From: Litoditis marina
Taxonomy: Eukaryota > Nematoda > Chromadorea > Rhabditida > Rhabditidae
Direction of reading: 5' to 3'
Length of the DNA: 64,000 bases
Assembly: GCA_964036275.1 (NCBI GenBank)
Contig: OZ038434.1
Coordinates: forward strand, 16,853,879-16,917,878
Positions 36,483-47,286 of the stretch are shown here, piece after piece. Each line of letters opens with the position of its first letter. The first letter of the stretch is position 1. The notes beneath the pieces were generated by a model. It saw nothing but the letters and a program-made list of their open reading frames with translations. It was not told the origin of the DNA and searched no databases. A program made the translations under genes and the position numbers.

Positions 36483-38251
36483 ATGGGTCGCCGTCCGGCA
36501 AGATGTTACCGGTACATCAAGAACAAGCCTTACCCCAAGTCTAGATTCTGTCGTGGTGTCCCTGATGCCAAGATCAGAATTTTCGATTTGGGTAAGAAGA
36601 GAGCTAGCGTCGACGAGTTCCCCGCGTGTGTGCACATGATGTCCAACGAGAGAGAAAATCTGTCCTCTGAAGCGCTCGAGGCCGCTCGTATTTGCTCCAA
36701 CAAATACATGGTCAAGAACTGTGGTAAGGTAAGTACATATTTTTCCTATTTGAGTTTTCTCGATTATCGGAGATCAAAGTCATCGAACCTGCACTTTGAT
36801 TCTCGATTATAGTTTCGGTGTTTATGGTATCTAGTTTCAAAGCATATTAATAATGTTATTTATCATCCAAATGACGCGGTTACTAGAATGAAATTCTTAG
36901 TCATTGCTGAACACACCCAAGTTCTTGATTGATTAACGTATTCTAAATTTTTCCTGGTTGAACCACCAGTTAAAATGGTACGATTAGTATTCAGGAGATC
37001 AACCATACTGTTCTTATGTTTTGCTCTAACGGTAGCTCCGTGTCGTTCTATTTCCAAACTTCACCTAGCCGAATCCCTCAGTTCTTTTTTCCATTATTTT
37101 CTCACTAAGAAGAGCACAATTTTTGATTTAATAAGCTAACTACATTCGATTTTTGGTCCGCAAACAGTTCTTAAGAGTGACTCTTCGGATTTTTTGGTTT
37201 GAGTTTAGAGGAGGCAGCTAGTGGTTATTCGTTTTGATCATATTTCTTATTTACGGTTGTTCTAGGTTAGTATTAAGTAGAGTTGTTATTTGAAGTTCTT
37301 CGAGTGTTCAGGTATAAAAACGAGCGTATTTTTGATGTAAACAACCTCATTAAGTGACCATTCTAAACCATATTGTTGGGAGTCAAATAATAATAATAGC
37401 ACATCACATTTCTATTAGCTTTAGTTGAGCACTGGTAAATAACTAGGGCGTTTTGCTGTATGATAATGTTCAATATGCATCGATCAGTTCGTGTGTATGA
37501 GTTCATGTTCATTCAATTTTCAGGAATCTTTCCATCTGCGTGTCCGTAAGCACCCGTACCACGTCAACAGAATCAACAAAATGTTGTCGTGCGCCGGCGC
37601 TGATCGTCTCCAAACTGGAATGCGTGGAGCCTACGGAAAGCCCCAAGGTCTTGTGGCTCGTGTCGACATCGGAGATATCCTGTTCTCCATGCGTGTCAAG
37701 GACAACGTGAGTTTATTTCCACTCAGTTAAACATGCTCAGAGGCGAATTTTAACTTTTTACATAGCCTTCTTTTACATGGTCTTGATTGTCATTATGTTT
37801 CGGTTGAGCACGGGGGGCATTGCGGCTTTTTTTATGATGTCATATGTTAGAAGTTTATGATAAGGATGACTGACTCTATTTAAATCTGTCACTCGACTTT
37901 AAACGGGTCCACTATCTAAAAACGGATATTTCTTCAAGAGGATCCTCAACTTATAGTTCAGAACTCCAGAAACGCTGTACTTTCTGAGATATTTTTTTGC
38001 TAATATATTCTCTTTCATCATTTTTTTCATTTCAGAATGTAGCTCATGCCATTGAGTCCTTCCGTCGTGCCAAGTTCAAGTTCCCCGGCCGTCAGCTCAT
38101 CGTTACCTCCAAGAAGTGGGGATTCACCAGATACCCTCGTGAGGACTTCGAGGCCATGCGTGCATCCGGCAAACTTCGTTATGATGGTGTTGGTGTTCAG
38201 CTTGTTCGTGAGCACGGTCCTCTGTCCAAGTGGGTCAACAACCCAATCTAA
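36483..38251 (+). CDS. rpl-10: 60S ribosomal protein L10 (uL16)
   Basis: Three exons in phase 0: 36483-36728, 37524-37706 and 38036-38251 (TAA), giving 214 residues, exactly the usual eukaryotic length. uL16 binds near the peptidyl-transferase centre of the large subunit and is loaded late in cytoplasmic 60S maturation. Seen: N-terminus [20 protein letters not shown], then [40 protein letters not shown] with the conserved P-site loop, and a C-terminus ending in KWVNNPI. Codon choice favours C-ending and CGT/AAG codons, typical of highly expressed genes and unlike the neighbouring exons. An AATAAA lies at 38261-38266. Its stop lies only 65 bp from that of the convergent GPCR gene. All donors are GTAAGT/GTGAGT and acceptors TTTCAG. 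Confidence 0.98.
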
Positions 38252-38260
38252 GTTGTTACG

Positions 38261-38266
38261 AATAAA
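38261..38266 (+). terminator. rpl-10 polyadenylation signal
   Basis: AATAAA ten bases after the rpl-10 stop. It lies within the short gap to the convergent GPCR gene. Confidence 0.6.
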
Positions 38267-38316
38267 TTGTTACTATCGCATGTTTAAATATTTATTGCAC
38301 ATAAATTCGTTGGAGA

Positions 38317-41300
38317 TCAGTGGTTAACATCATAGCAGCCAGTTTCGGCATCACTTGGTGGTCTTCGTTTCTTGGTTCCAGATGGCATCTCGAACATTTC
38401 CAATGCCTGCAAATATTTTGGTGCTGTTGTCTTCTGTAAACTTAGCCAATTATTTTTTTTCTGTCGTCAAATGGAAAGGAATCAGTCTAGCTAGCATAGT
38501 TGGCTTACCTTTCCCTTGCAAGCGAAGGTGTCCTTTATACACAGCCTGAATCGTGCGGATAGGAATGCGTACAGGAATGGATTTATTGCGGAGTTCAGGA
38601 ATAGCAGAAGAAAGCTGATTGGTTGCAGCACTGTCTGCAGACATTCCAGGCATCTGGGTGCTGAAAATGTTTATTTATGAGAGCGGTATTGACTTATTGG
38701 GCGTGTTATATACTAGCTGTTTCGAACAATTTAAATTGAACCAGTTATCGCATACCTGTTGGGTCCCTCCACACAGACCACATCAGATAGGCGTATCGTG
38801 GAAAGGAGCAGAACGCAAAGGATGATACTATTCCTAGTGCAAGACGTCCAACTTTTCGACGCTTCTCGATGGATACCCCTCCCCTCGAGGAATCGGTACG
38901 CCAGCCTAGAATATTTTTTGAAGTAAATTATATCTTAAGCAACTGTCAGATTATTATTTTTGAGCTCCCAAAATCCTCATGGGCTTCATGATTAAATACT
39001 CCAGTTTTGTTGCCATAAAGTAGTTGATTATCTACTAGGGTTGTTAAAGTCGAACTCGAAACTCGACTCGAAAAAACTCGAAAATTTTCGAGTTGAGCCG
39101 AACTCGAAACTCGAAAACTCGAAATTTCTCAAAACTCGAAAACTCGAAATTTTCCAAAAACGCAACAACTCGAAAACTCGAAATTTTCCGAAACTCGAAA
39201 ACTCGAAATTTCCCAAAACTCGAAATTTTGAACGCGAAAACTCGAAAATCAAAACTTCGGACTCGAAAAATGTCTCTTTTTGGGTCCAAAAACACTCAAA
39301 ACTCGACTCGACTCGAAAAAACTCGAAAATTTTCGAGTTGAGTCGAACTCGAAACTCGAAAACCGAAATTTCCCAAAACTCAAAAACTCGAAAACTCGAA
39401 ATTTCCCAGAACTCGAAAACTCGAAATTTTTCAAAACTCGAAAACTCGATAACTCGAAAACTCGAAATTTCCCAAAATTCGAAAACTCGAAATTTCCCAA
39501 AACTCGAAAACTCGAAATTTTGAACGCGAAAACTCGAAAATCAAAACTTCGGACTCGAAAAATGTCTCTTTTTGGGTCCAAAAACACTCAAAACTCGACT
39601 CGACTCGAAAAAACTCGAAAATTTTCGAGTTGAGTCGAACTCGAAACTCGAAAACCGAAATTTCCCAAAACTCAAAAACTCGAAAACTCGAAATTTCCCA
39701 GAACTCGAAAACTCGAAATTTTTCAAAACTCGAAAACTCGATAACTCGAAAACTCGAAATTTCCCAAAATTCGAAAACTCGAAATTTCCCAAAACTCGAA
39801 AACTCGAAAACTCGAAATTTTGAACTCGATTAACAACCCTATTATCTACTTACCCTTTATGATTACTAACTACGGAACAATGATCGTTGACTGCTATTTT
39901 GAAACTAGTGTGAACGGAAAGACGGAATTTATCGATATCCAAATAATGTGGTTTTGTACCTTGACTGTTGGTGCTTCCTCTTGGAAGAAGTTTGATCGAT
40001 GCCGGTTTTGATATATCTGTTGATCTTCCCACCACGGCCCCGATGGTAGCGTAGATGCACAATAGTACGAGCAGCGGCATGGCGTACCTGAAATGTAATA
40101 GTTCTCATCCACGAACGTTTGTTCCGCATACGCAGCACAGGCTTTAAATTACCATCAAAATACGAACACCTGAGATGTACCGTGTTAGCCTGTTCATTCC
40201 TGAACGATTCCTATATACGCCGTTCCATGAAGGTTCCAAGCTCTAAAGGGGACTTGCAGTATGATAGAAGACTTGGAACATGGCAGATGTGAGTAGATTT
40301 TTGCAACCATAGTTTATTGTTTCAAATTTATGTTCATATTCTTAGTGGGTCGATCTTCAGGTCTCTTAGTTTGGTTTTTACTCACCAAACTACAAAGTTG
40401 AGTGTGGTGACAAATTTCAGAACGTTGATCTCCTTGAACACTACGTGTCTTCTCGTACAGATCTGAAAAGTGGTAAAATTCTGATAATCACTATAGGAAT
40501 AGACCAGATACAGTAGTTCTTAGTATTGTTGTCATTGAATCTTGAAGTTAATCAGTTTTTTCCATCAAATAGACGTGTTTTAGCGATTAGAGCTCAAATA
40601 GAGCTGGGTACCTATTCTGAATTATGCCGGTACATTGTTCTCATTCTGCGACACTCGCCTGGCGCACTATTTCGCGGGGCTCTTATCTTAGCGGGATGGA
40701 AGCAAGGAAATAGCGTAGGTTTGAGGAGGCGCAGGCTGGGATCTCATATTTGGGATATTCCTGAACTATGGTTTCATGAATAACAGCACATCGAAACTAA
40801 CCGCGAGTGTATCCTGCCCATCGCGAAACTCCATGTGCTGAGAGGCAAAATAGTACGGTAGATTCATGACTGCACTCGCTGCAAGTAATGACTTAAATTT
40901 CATTGATTGATATTATTGATCTCCTGAATGCTAGTTGTTCATTAGAGCATAGTGAACTACTATAGTGAGAGTAGTTTAATGTTCACGTTCTTGAGTTCGG
41001 ATGTGTTTAACCCGTTTCAAGTGACCATTCGACTAACAGTATAGCTAATGATGTCGTATAAAGCAGGACTATTAATTGTCAATGAGAGATCAGCGAGCGG
41101 TAGACACGTCCCGTGGTTCGAAGTGAGTACCTGTCCATACGAATGCTGAGCTGGAGACGAGTACTTTCTTGGAGAAAAGATGCCGAACTCTGAGTGGACG
41201 AAGTACTGCTACCAGGCGCTCCACCGACACCAGAACCTGAATAGATCCTCATCTCAGCTGATGAATTAGGCTTTGTACTTTCTTTTTTTACCCCTGAAGT

Positions 41301-44300
41301 TACATGAACACGTCCGTCTGCTGTATTTGTAGTTTGATTACGGTGAGTAATGGATCCTCTCATATTTGTTTACCAATAGAAAGTTCGCACTGTACGAATC
41401 GTAACACTGCAGAAAGATAGTTTTTACGCTCCGTGTGACAATAACCGGCCCGTTTGCACCGAAATGATTTATAAGAGCCATATTTTTCATCGGAAATATC
41501 CCCAGGCAGCGACTGTGAAAATATTCGATATAAGGGTCGCTTTAGATCGACCCCTATATGAAACATCTTCACAGCAAGCGGACGCGGTCACTTTGTGTTG
41601 TTCTACTGTATTGGAGGTCGGTCGGTTTTGGGCGTCACTAGAGATTTCTACGGTGGTTTCATATAAAACTTCACCTGAAACTCGATTGCACCCTATTTTT
41701 TGTTTCTCGAGTTCACTGACCACGTGCTTACATAAGCATGGGACCTAGCCGTTTATGAACCTAGCTAGCCACAGGCGAAATGGCGAATTCTATGGCAATT
41801 TGGGCGCGAATAAAGGGCTTTTCGAAAGGGAGACGAGAAAAAATTCGATAGGCTGGTCCAAACATTCTCCGACGCAACATTACTAAATTTAAGCGACCAA
41901 GTTGTCCGAGAACATTCAATGTTTGATCAATATAGGGTGATCAGATCTGAATTTTAGTTTGATCTACACTCTACATGCTCCCCAGAGATTGTGAATTTCA
42001 CTACAACGTAGGCTGATCAAACTACAAAAGACTGTTTTGAAAGGCAACTGACCAATATTCCGGCGGACACGTTCGGAATCAGATGAAGGGTGTAGATGTA
42101 GGAGTAGCACAGAAACCGACCGAATGGCCAATGACCGTCACCTTTAACAAAACAATAATGATAGTAAAATAAATCGGATAATACCTGACAGTTAATGGTT
42201 TTGAAATTGAACTAAATTAAGACTATCTGCCATAACCCAAAGTTGTACTGCAGCAATATTGGATTCCAAATTTGGGAGATTCTCGAAAAATCATGAATCA
42301 CGATGTTCTTTATTATCGTTTTTCTGAGAAAAATATCCCGACTGCCTGATCCGATACTGCACGTCTCTCGCTTTGCTCACTGTTTCGTAAGACTTTGTTT
42401 TGTTTTGTTTCGGATCCCGACGGTATGTGACGGCCAGAGAAATAGCGTGTGATAAAGGAGACGCAGGCTACGATCTGACATGTCGTTGCACTCCTGATAC
42501 GGCCTCAAAAACGTACCGAGTAGTACAAAGTGTGCTCCATTCTGCAGTACACAGAAGACGCCTACTAGTAGATCGGCGATGGTCAGATTGGCCAGGAAGA
42601 AATTGGGCACCGAGCGGGCTCGACGTTGCGAGACGAACACAACCAGAATAACCACGTTGCCTGCAATTATTGTTTCGAGTTGACTGTTTTCAAAATCTAC
42701 CACAATGTATCCCCTCTATCTCTTTTTCTTGCCAACTCGCTTTCTCTACCTCTTTTCTCTCTCTCCCCTCTCTATCGTGTCTGTTATCCCTTCTCTCTCT
42801 GGTTCTTTCTCTCCTTCTTGTGCTCTCTCTCCCTCTCTCTCTTTCTCACTTTCGATTTCTCCGACTCCTAGAATTAATATATTGCTCACAGTTCTGAGAT
42901 CGCAAGAATAGAAAATGCACGGAGGCATAAACATTTCATGTGATTCCGATAACTCCCAAAACAAGAAACGCGAGTTCAGGGAATCTCTCACACAAATACC
43001 AAACAAAGTTGTGATCTAGTTTGTATGTTGATGTAAAGTTAATAGTTCTCTGATTTCTACTCTCGACAGTAGTGCATGTAAACTTAATTTAACTGTATTT
43101 TTGATATATCTCCGATCATTTATTCTCGAATTTCTAGGACCCAGTTGTTTTTCTATCTCCAGCTGATCAGAAACATGTAAGGTTAGATTTTCGGGCCCTA
43201 CCTTATCTAATTAAAAACATTTCGGTCCGATTTGGGATGATCTCTCTGTTCTTTTTATTATCTTTTTATTTCTGTCTGCTCATTCTCATCGAGGTTTGAT
43301 TGCATTTTCAGCCACCTCAATAAACAGACGAAGCTTTCTCTAGGAATCGAATGAGAAAAGAAAACACGTAAAATATCGATAATCAGGCTTGAAAAATATG
43401 ATAACGGGAACTTTTTTTCAGCCACTAGCAGTTTAAGCAATGCCGGAATGGTATTCTGCGTGTCAGCAGATCAGATTGAAATGAATAGGGGTCCATGGTT
43501 TGTGGACCCCTATTTTTTGTTTTCATGTTGTTAAGAACAAAATGTAAGAATCAATCATTTCGCCCAACAAATGTGTGTAACTGGAGAAACGTGGGATAGG
43601 ACCATAGGTCTGCGTCGCGTGTTCAATTCATGCACTTCTCCTGAACAGATGATGTCACTATTGAGCGTGGTGAGCTGATCACATCTGAGTTGTAGCCGGA
43701 TAGGACACACATCACAGATTGAGAATCACAAAAACAGAAGACAATCAAACTACAACCACGTCATGTTATGGTACAGCAAAAACTCGGAAACCATTGTTGT
43801 TGTCCTTTTAAATTAATATATTCTTTGGTTTTTATTTCTTGTACATCCGAACTGGAAATGGCTAACCAGAATCCGATGATTTAGGGTTTTTTTATCGCAT
43901 TTTATTCAATTTCTCACGTGCTGCGTTCAATTGTGTAATGGATTGCGTTTTTGCAACCATGTGGTGCGTTTTTTGTAGTTTCAATCAAATAAACAAAACG
44001 GAACAACAGAAACGCGGTTCTTACATGCATAATGATCTATTCGAGTGATATCGAAATACTAATATGGAATGATACTATAACCGCCCAATCTTTTTGTTTT
44101 TTGGCACGTAGCATTTCTAGTATGACTTCTGACCTCATCTTCTAATTAGATGGAAGCGCCAAAAGACCGATTTCCCGATTTAATCACAAGAAAAGGATTG
44201 AAAACGTGCAATCGAGAAAAATCAGAGAAGCGTGAATCTTTTGAGAAAACTATACTTTCCATCATTAGTCGTTTGAGGTGGATGATTCGGTTAATTCAGC

Positions 44301-47286
44301 CGCAAAGATGCCGTCTGACTCAGTATTCTTAGTAGATAAATAAGCCACCCTTTTTAGGGAAAACATGTACTAAATATAACTTTTTCCGTGATTAACCAGT
44401 CTAGTATCGCAAAAGACTCATAGAAGAAAATGTTGAATGCAAAATTGACAAAAACCTCTAAAACTGCTTGAATCAGCGTCGAAACGGCTTCGAGTTCGGC
44501 CTTTCACTCAAGGTAGGACGATTATCAGACCAGTCCCAACGCTTCGGTCCTTCCAATCGCGCGCAGCGCGAAGCGCTGTGCGAGATTTGTCTTTGGTCCG
44601 GCTAATGCGCGCCTCCGTTTTTTTAGTTTCCCCATAAAAAGGCCGAAATTTGCAAAACAGAACTTTTACAAACTGGGAAAGTTTCTACAGCATATTTGCA
44701 AAGTGTGCCCCAAATTTTATCGAAATCGGTCGAGTTTGAGCCAAGTTATGAAGTTTTCGCTTCATCAAGAGCGCCAACTTCCGTCGTGTGTGGGTGGGTG
44801 GTGGGTGGGTGGGTGGGTGGGTGGGTTGTGACAAGGGAAAATTCCCAGTTTAAGGGTTTCTACTGAATCGACTTCGTTGAAAATTGTGGAAGACATGTGA
44901 TACCTACTCAAACCCTGGCGGACCAAAAAAAAATTAGGAAAAAATTGTTTTTGTCAAAGTTATAGACGTTTTCGGAGTGTGTAATCGTGATAAGGGAAAA
45001 TTCCCAGTTTAAGGGTTTCTACTGAATCTATTTTGTTGAAAATTGTGGAAGACATGTGATACCTACTCAAACCCTGGCGGACCAAAAAAAAATTAGGAAA
45101 AAATTGTTTTTGTCAAAGTTATAGACGTTTTCGGAGTGTGTAATCGTGATAAGGGAAAATTCCCAGTTTAAGGGTTTCTACTGAATCTATTTTGTTGAAA
45201 ATTGTGGAAGACATGTGATAACTACTCAAACTCTCGCGGACCAAAAAAAAATTAGGAAAAAATTGTTTTTGTCAAAGTTATAGACGTTTTCGGAGTGTGT
45301 AATCGTGATAAGGGAAAATTCCCAGTTTAAGGGTTTCTACTGAATCTATTTTGTTGAAAATTGTGGAAGACATGTGATAACTACTCAAACTCTCGCGGAC
45401 CAAAAAAAAATTAGGAAAAAATTGTTTTTGTCAAAGTTATAGACGTTTTCGGAGTGTGTAATCGTGATAAGGGAAAATTCCCAGTTTAAGGGTTTCTACT
45501 GAATCTATTTTGTTGAAAATTGTGGAAGACATGTGATACCTACTCAAACCCTGGCGGACCAAAAAAAATTTGCAAAAAAATTGTTTTAATCAAAGTTATA
45601 GACATTTTTCGAAAAGTGTCTGCGTCTCTCCATTCAGCACGCTCTCTCACTCTCTCTGTCCGGTCGATAACTCAAACTGTACTGTAACGTAGAGAAACAA
45701 TTACCGATTTGCTTGAAAATTGAAATATGATGCCAACGTGCAATTTGTTTGAATATGAAGTATTGTAGTTCTGACGTCCTTCGGGATTCTGGAGACCAGA
45801 TGACGTCATTTTTGAAAAGTGCAAAGTTGACGTCACATGTATTTTCAAATGATGGTAATATCTTAGAAAGGGTCAACTAACGGTGAAACTCAATCTAAGA
45901 GTGACGTATTCTGGGATTCTGGAGACCAGATGACGTCATTTTTGAAAAGTGCAAAGTTGACGTCAGATATATTTTCAAATGGTGAAAATATCTTAAAAAT
46001 GTTATATTAACGATGAAACTTTGTCTAAATATGACGTATTCTGGAATTCAGAAGGCCAGATGACGTCAACTTTTGAAAAAATTGACGTGAAATATATTTT
46101 CAAGTGCTGAAAATATCTTGAAAATGGTATATTAACGATGAAACTTTGTCTAAATATGACGTGTTCTGGGATTCCGAAGGGCAGACGAAGTAAGTTTTTA
46201 GAACTGCAATGTTGACGTCATATTTTTTCGAATGATGGTAATTCTTGACAAGTGGTTCATTGAGAAAACAATTTTATCTGCACCGTACAGATCAAACTAC
46301 ATACCTACGGCATGTATACAAAAAGAGAAAAATTCATGAAAAAGTGGGGGCCCAACGACTGTGAGATTTGTCTTCTGCTGTGTGCCCCTTAGACAGCTAC
46401 TCTCAAATGGAGCAGCTACTGCTACAAAAACCGAAAAATAATAATATACTCAAGTATAACTGTTCATCACAAACATACAAAAGTCGTAAAATATTTTTCA
46501 AACCTGTAAACTAGAATCTACAAATCATAGATGTTAACTCAAAGTAGTCCATTGTAAATTTTCTGGTGTTGCGGACAAAGGTTTATAGTTTTTTGTCGAT
46601 ACTTCAACTCTAAGTGCTACGCTTGTCATATTATTCAACAGTTGTTCTCTCTTTCGCAGCTGTGATTTGTAGATTCTAGTTTACAGGTTTGAAAAATATT
46701 TTACGACTTTTGTATGTTTGTGATGAACAGTTATACTTGAGTATATTATTATTTTTCGGTTTTTGTAGCAGTAGCTGCTCCATTTGAGAGTAGCTGTCTA
46801 AGGGGCACACAGCAGAAGACAAATCTCACAGTCGTTGGGCCCCCACTTTTTCATGAATTGCGATACATTTTTCAATTGCAGTTTAAAGGACCGATACGCC
46901 GGGATCGGCCCACATAATCGTCTTACCTTAAAGAAGGACGATTATGTGGACCAATCCCGTTACATCGGTCCTTTAAACTGCAATTGAAAAATATATTGCG
47001 GTTTAAAGGACTGAAGCGTTGCGATTGGACCACATAATCGTCCTTCTTTAACACTGAATTTCGGAATTATTCCACCACAAAGACACAAAGTGTGTTTTTA
47101 TTCAAATGAAAATAACATTAGTCTCCAAATTATTCTGAAGAGATGATATTTCCAAATGATGAATAATTATTGATTTATCGATTTCCACCCACCAATGGTT
47201 GCTCCGAGGAAAACGACGACATAGGCGAGAAAGAATAGAGAATGAAGGACCGGGTGACTGAGGGGAGATGTTTCCGACGAATTCAT
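38317..47286 (-). CDS. Class A peptide-type G protein-coupled receptor (trissin-receptor-like)
   Basis: Ten exons join in phase at all nine introns: 47286-47193, 42660-42517, 42141-42053, 41236-41131, 40878-40802, 40462-40386, 40087-39960, 38905-38756, 38660-38509 and 38433-38317. They give a complete 377-residue protein. Seven membrane segments fall at about residues 15-40, 53-72, 89-116, 135-155, 183-215, 256-281 and 301-322. Landmarks: GNVVILVV in TM1, LANLTIADLLVG in TM2 with Asp61, and Cys91/Cys172 for the extracellular disulfide. TM3 ends in VER (a DRY variant), WPFG precedes TM3, and NPFLY lies at 315-319. TM6 has CSFP where most family members have CWxP. The N-terminus is short with one NSS sequon. 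The TM2 and ECL2-TM5 pattern recalls invertebrate trissin or related peptide receptors (inference). Intron 1 is 4.5 kb and holds a composite transposon. The intron between exons 7 and 8 holds the 804-bp element. Confidence 0.9.
39037..39840. mobile_element. 804-bp TIR element with 10-bp target duplication and internal CGAAAACT tandem repeats
   Basis: The ends are AGGGTTGTTAA and TTAACAACCCT, flanked by perfect ATTATCTACT copies at 39027-39036 and 39841-39850. The interior is almost entirely ACTCGAAAACTCGAAATTTC-type repeats with a higher-order unit of about 292 bp. GGACTCGAAAAATGTCTCTT occurs near 39251 and 39552, followed by an inner palindrome AAAATTTTCGAGTT. Target duplications of 9-10 bp suggest a Mutator-like non-autonomous element. 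It lies in a GPCR intron, and all open frames across it are repeat artefacts. Confidence 0.93.
40620..40760. mobile_element. MITE family C copy in GPCR intron
   Basis: It contains GCGACACTCGCCTGGCGCACTA, GCGGGATGGAAGCAAGG and GAGGCGCAGGCTGGGAT, then GGGATATTCCTG. The same modules recur at 48830-48985, 50190-50260 and 53200-53390 and, partly, at 42340-42415. Inverted pairing GCGTCTC/GAGGCGC marks a foldback family. Confidence 0.6.
42710..42860 (+). repeat. Pyrimidine microsatellite (CTCTCT)n
   Basis: An interrupted CT/TTTC tract in the first intron of the GPCR gene, upstream of exon 2 (minus strand). It produces several false open frames. Confidence 0.9.
44787..44829 (+). repeat. (GGGT)n tract
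   Basis: About nine GGGT/GGTG units in a row, with potential to form a G-quadruplex on the + strand. It is immediately followed by the 159-bp array. Confidence 0.85.
44828..45611 (+). repeat. 159-bp tandem repeat, about 4.9 copies
   Basis: GTGAYAAGGGAAAATTCCCA begins units at 44828, 44987, 45146, 45305 and 45464, an exact 159-bp spacing. GGGAAAATTCCC is itself a perfect palindrome. Copies 3 and 4 share AACTCTCGCGG, while the others have ACCCTGGCGG. Confidence 0.96.
45770..46260 (+). repeat. About 130-bp degenerate tandem repeat with TGACGTCA palindromes
   Basis: CTGGAGACCAGATGACGTCA recurs at 45790 and 45920, with decayed copies near 46050 and 46177. Each unit carries one or two TGACGTC words (the CRE/ATF consensus is TGACGTCA) and ATTTTCAAATG. 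Confidence 0.85.
46331..46859. mobile_element. Perfect foldback element with 197-bp inverted arms
   Basis: The left arm 46331-46527 (AATTCATGAAAAAGTGGGGG onward) and the right arm 46663-46859 appear fully complementary on reading, around a 135-bp loop. It abuts the right arm of the composite element. Identity over 197 bp implies recent formation or continuing gene conversion. Confidence 0.93.
46928..47051. mobile_element. MITE family B copy adjoining the composite element
   Basis: A complete palindromic copy (TTAAAGAAGGACGATTATGT to ATAATCGTCCTTCTTTAA). It starts within the last few bases of the composite element, so the two lie end to end and share TTAAAG. Confidence 0.93.

Larger units (their letters stand above)
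44508..46931. mobile_element. 2.4-kb composite TIR element related to MITE family B
   Basis: The left end AGGTAGGACGATTATCAGACCAGTCCCAACGC (44511 on) and the right end (46857-46931, TTTCAATTGCAGTTTAAAGGACC through CACATAATCGTCTTACCTT) match the two halves of the 120-bp family B palindrome. The large interior contains a GGGT run, a 159-bp tandem array, a 130-bp tandem array with TGACGTCA, and a nested perfect palindrome. No transposase ORF is present. It lies in GPCR intron 1. Confidence 0.75.

Noticed and set aside
37830..37990. Possible C/D snoRNA in rpl-10 intron 2 (TATGATGT and CTGA words)
   Set aside because: Box spacing and terminal stem are not convincing. A snoRNA scan and small-RNA data would be needed.
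39041..39833. Long open frames on both strands with KLEN/SKTRN-like repeats
   Set aside because: They are translations of the CGAAAACT tandem repeat inside the transposon.
41079..41363. Ser/Thr-rich 94-codon frame on the minus strand
   Set aside because: It overlaps GPCR exon 4 (41236-41131) in another frame. The exon frame has the VER motif and joins neighbours in phase, so this one is a shadow.
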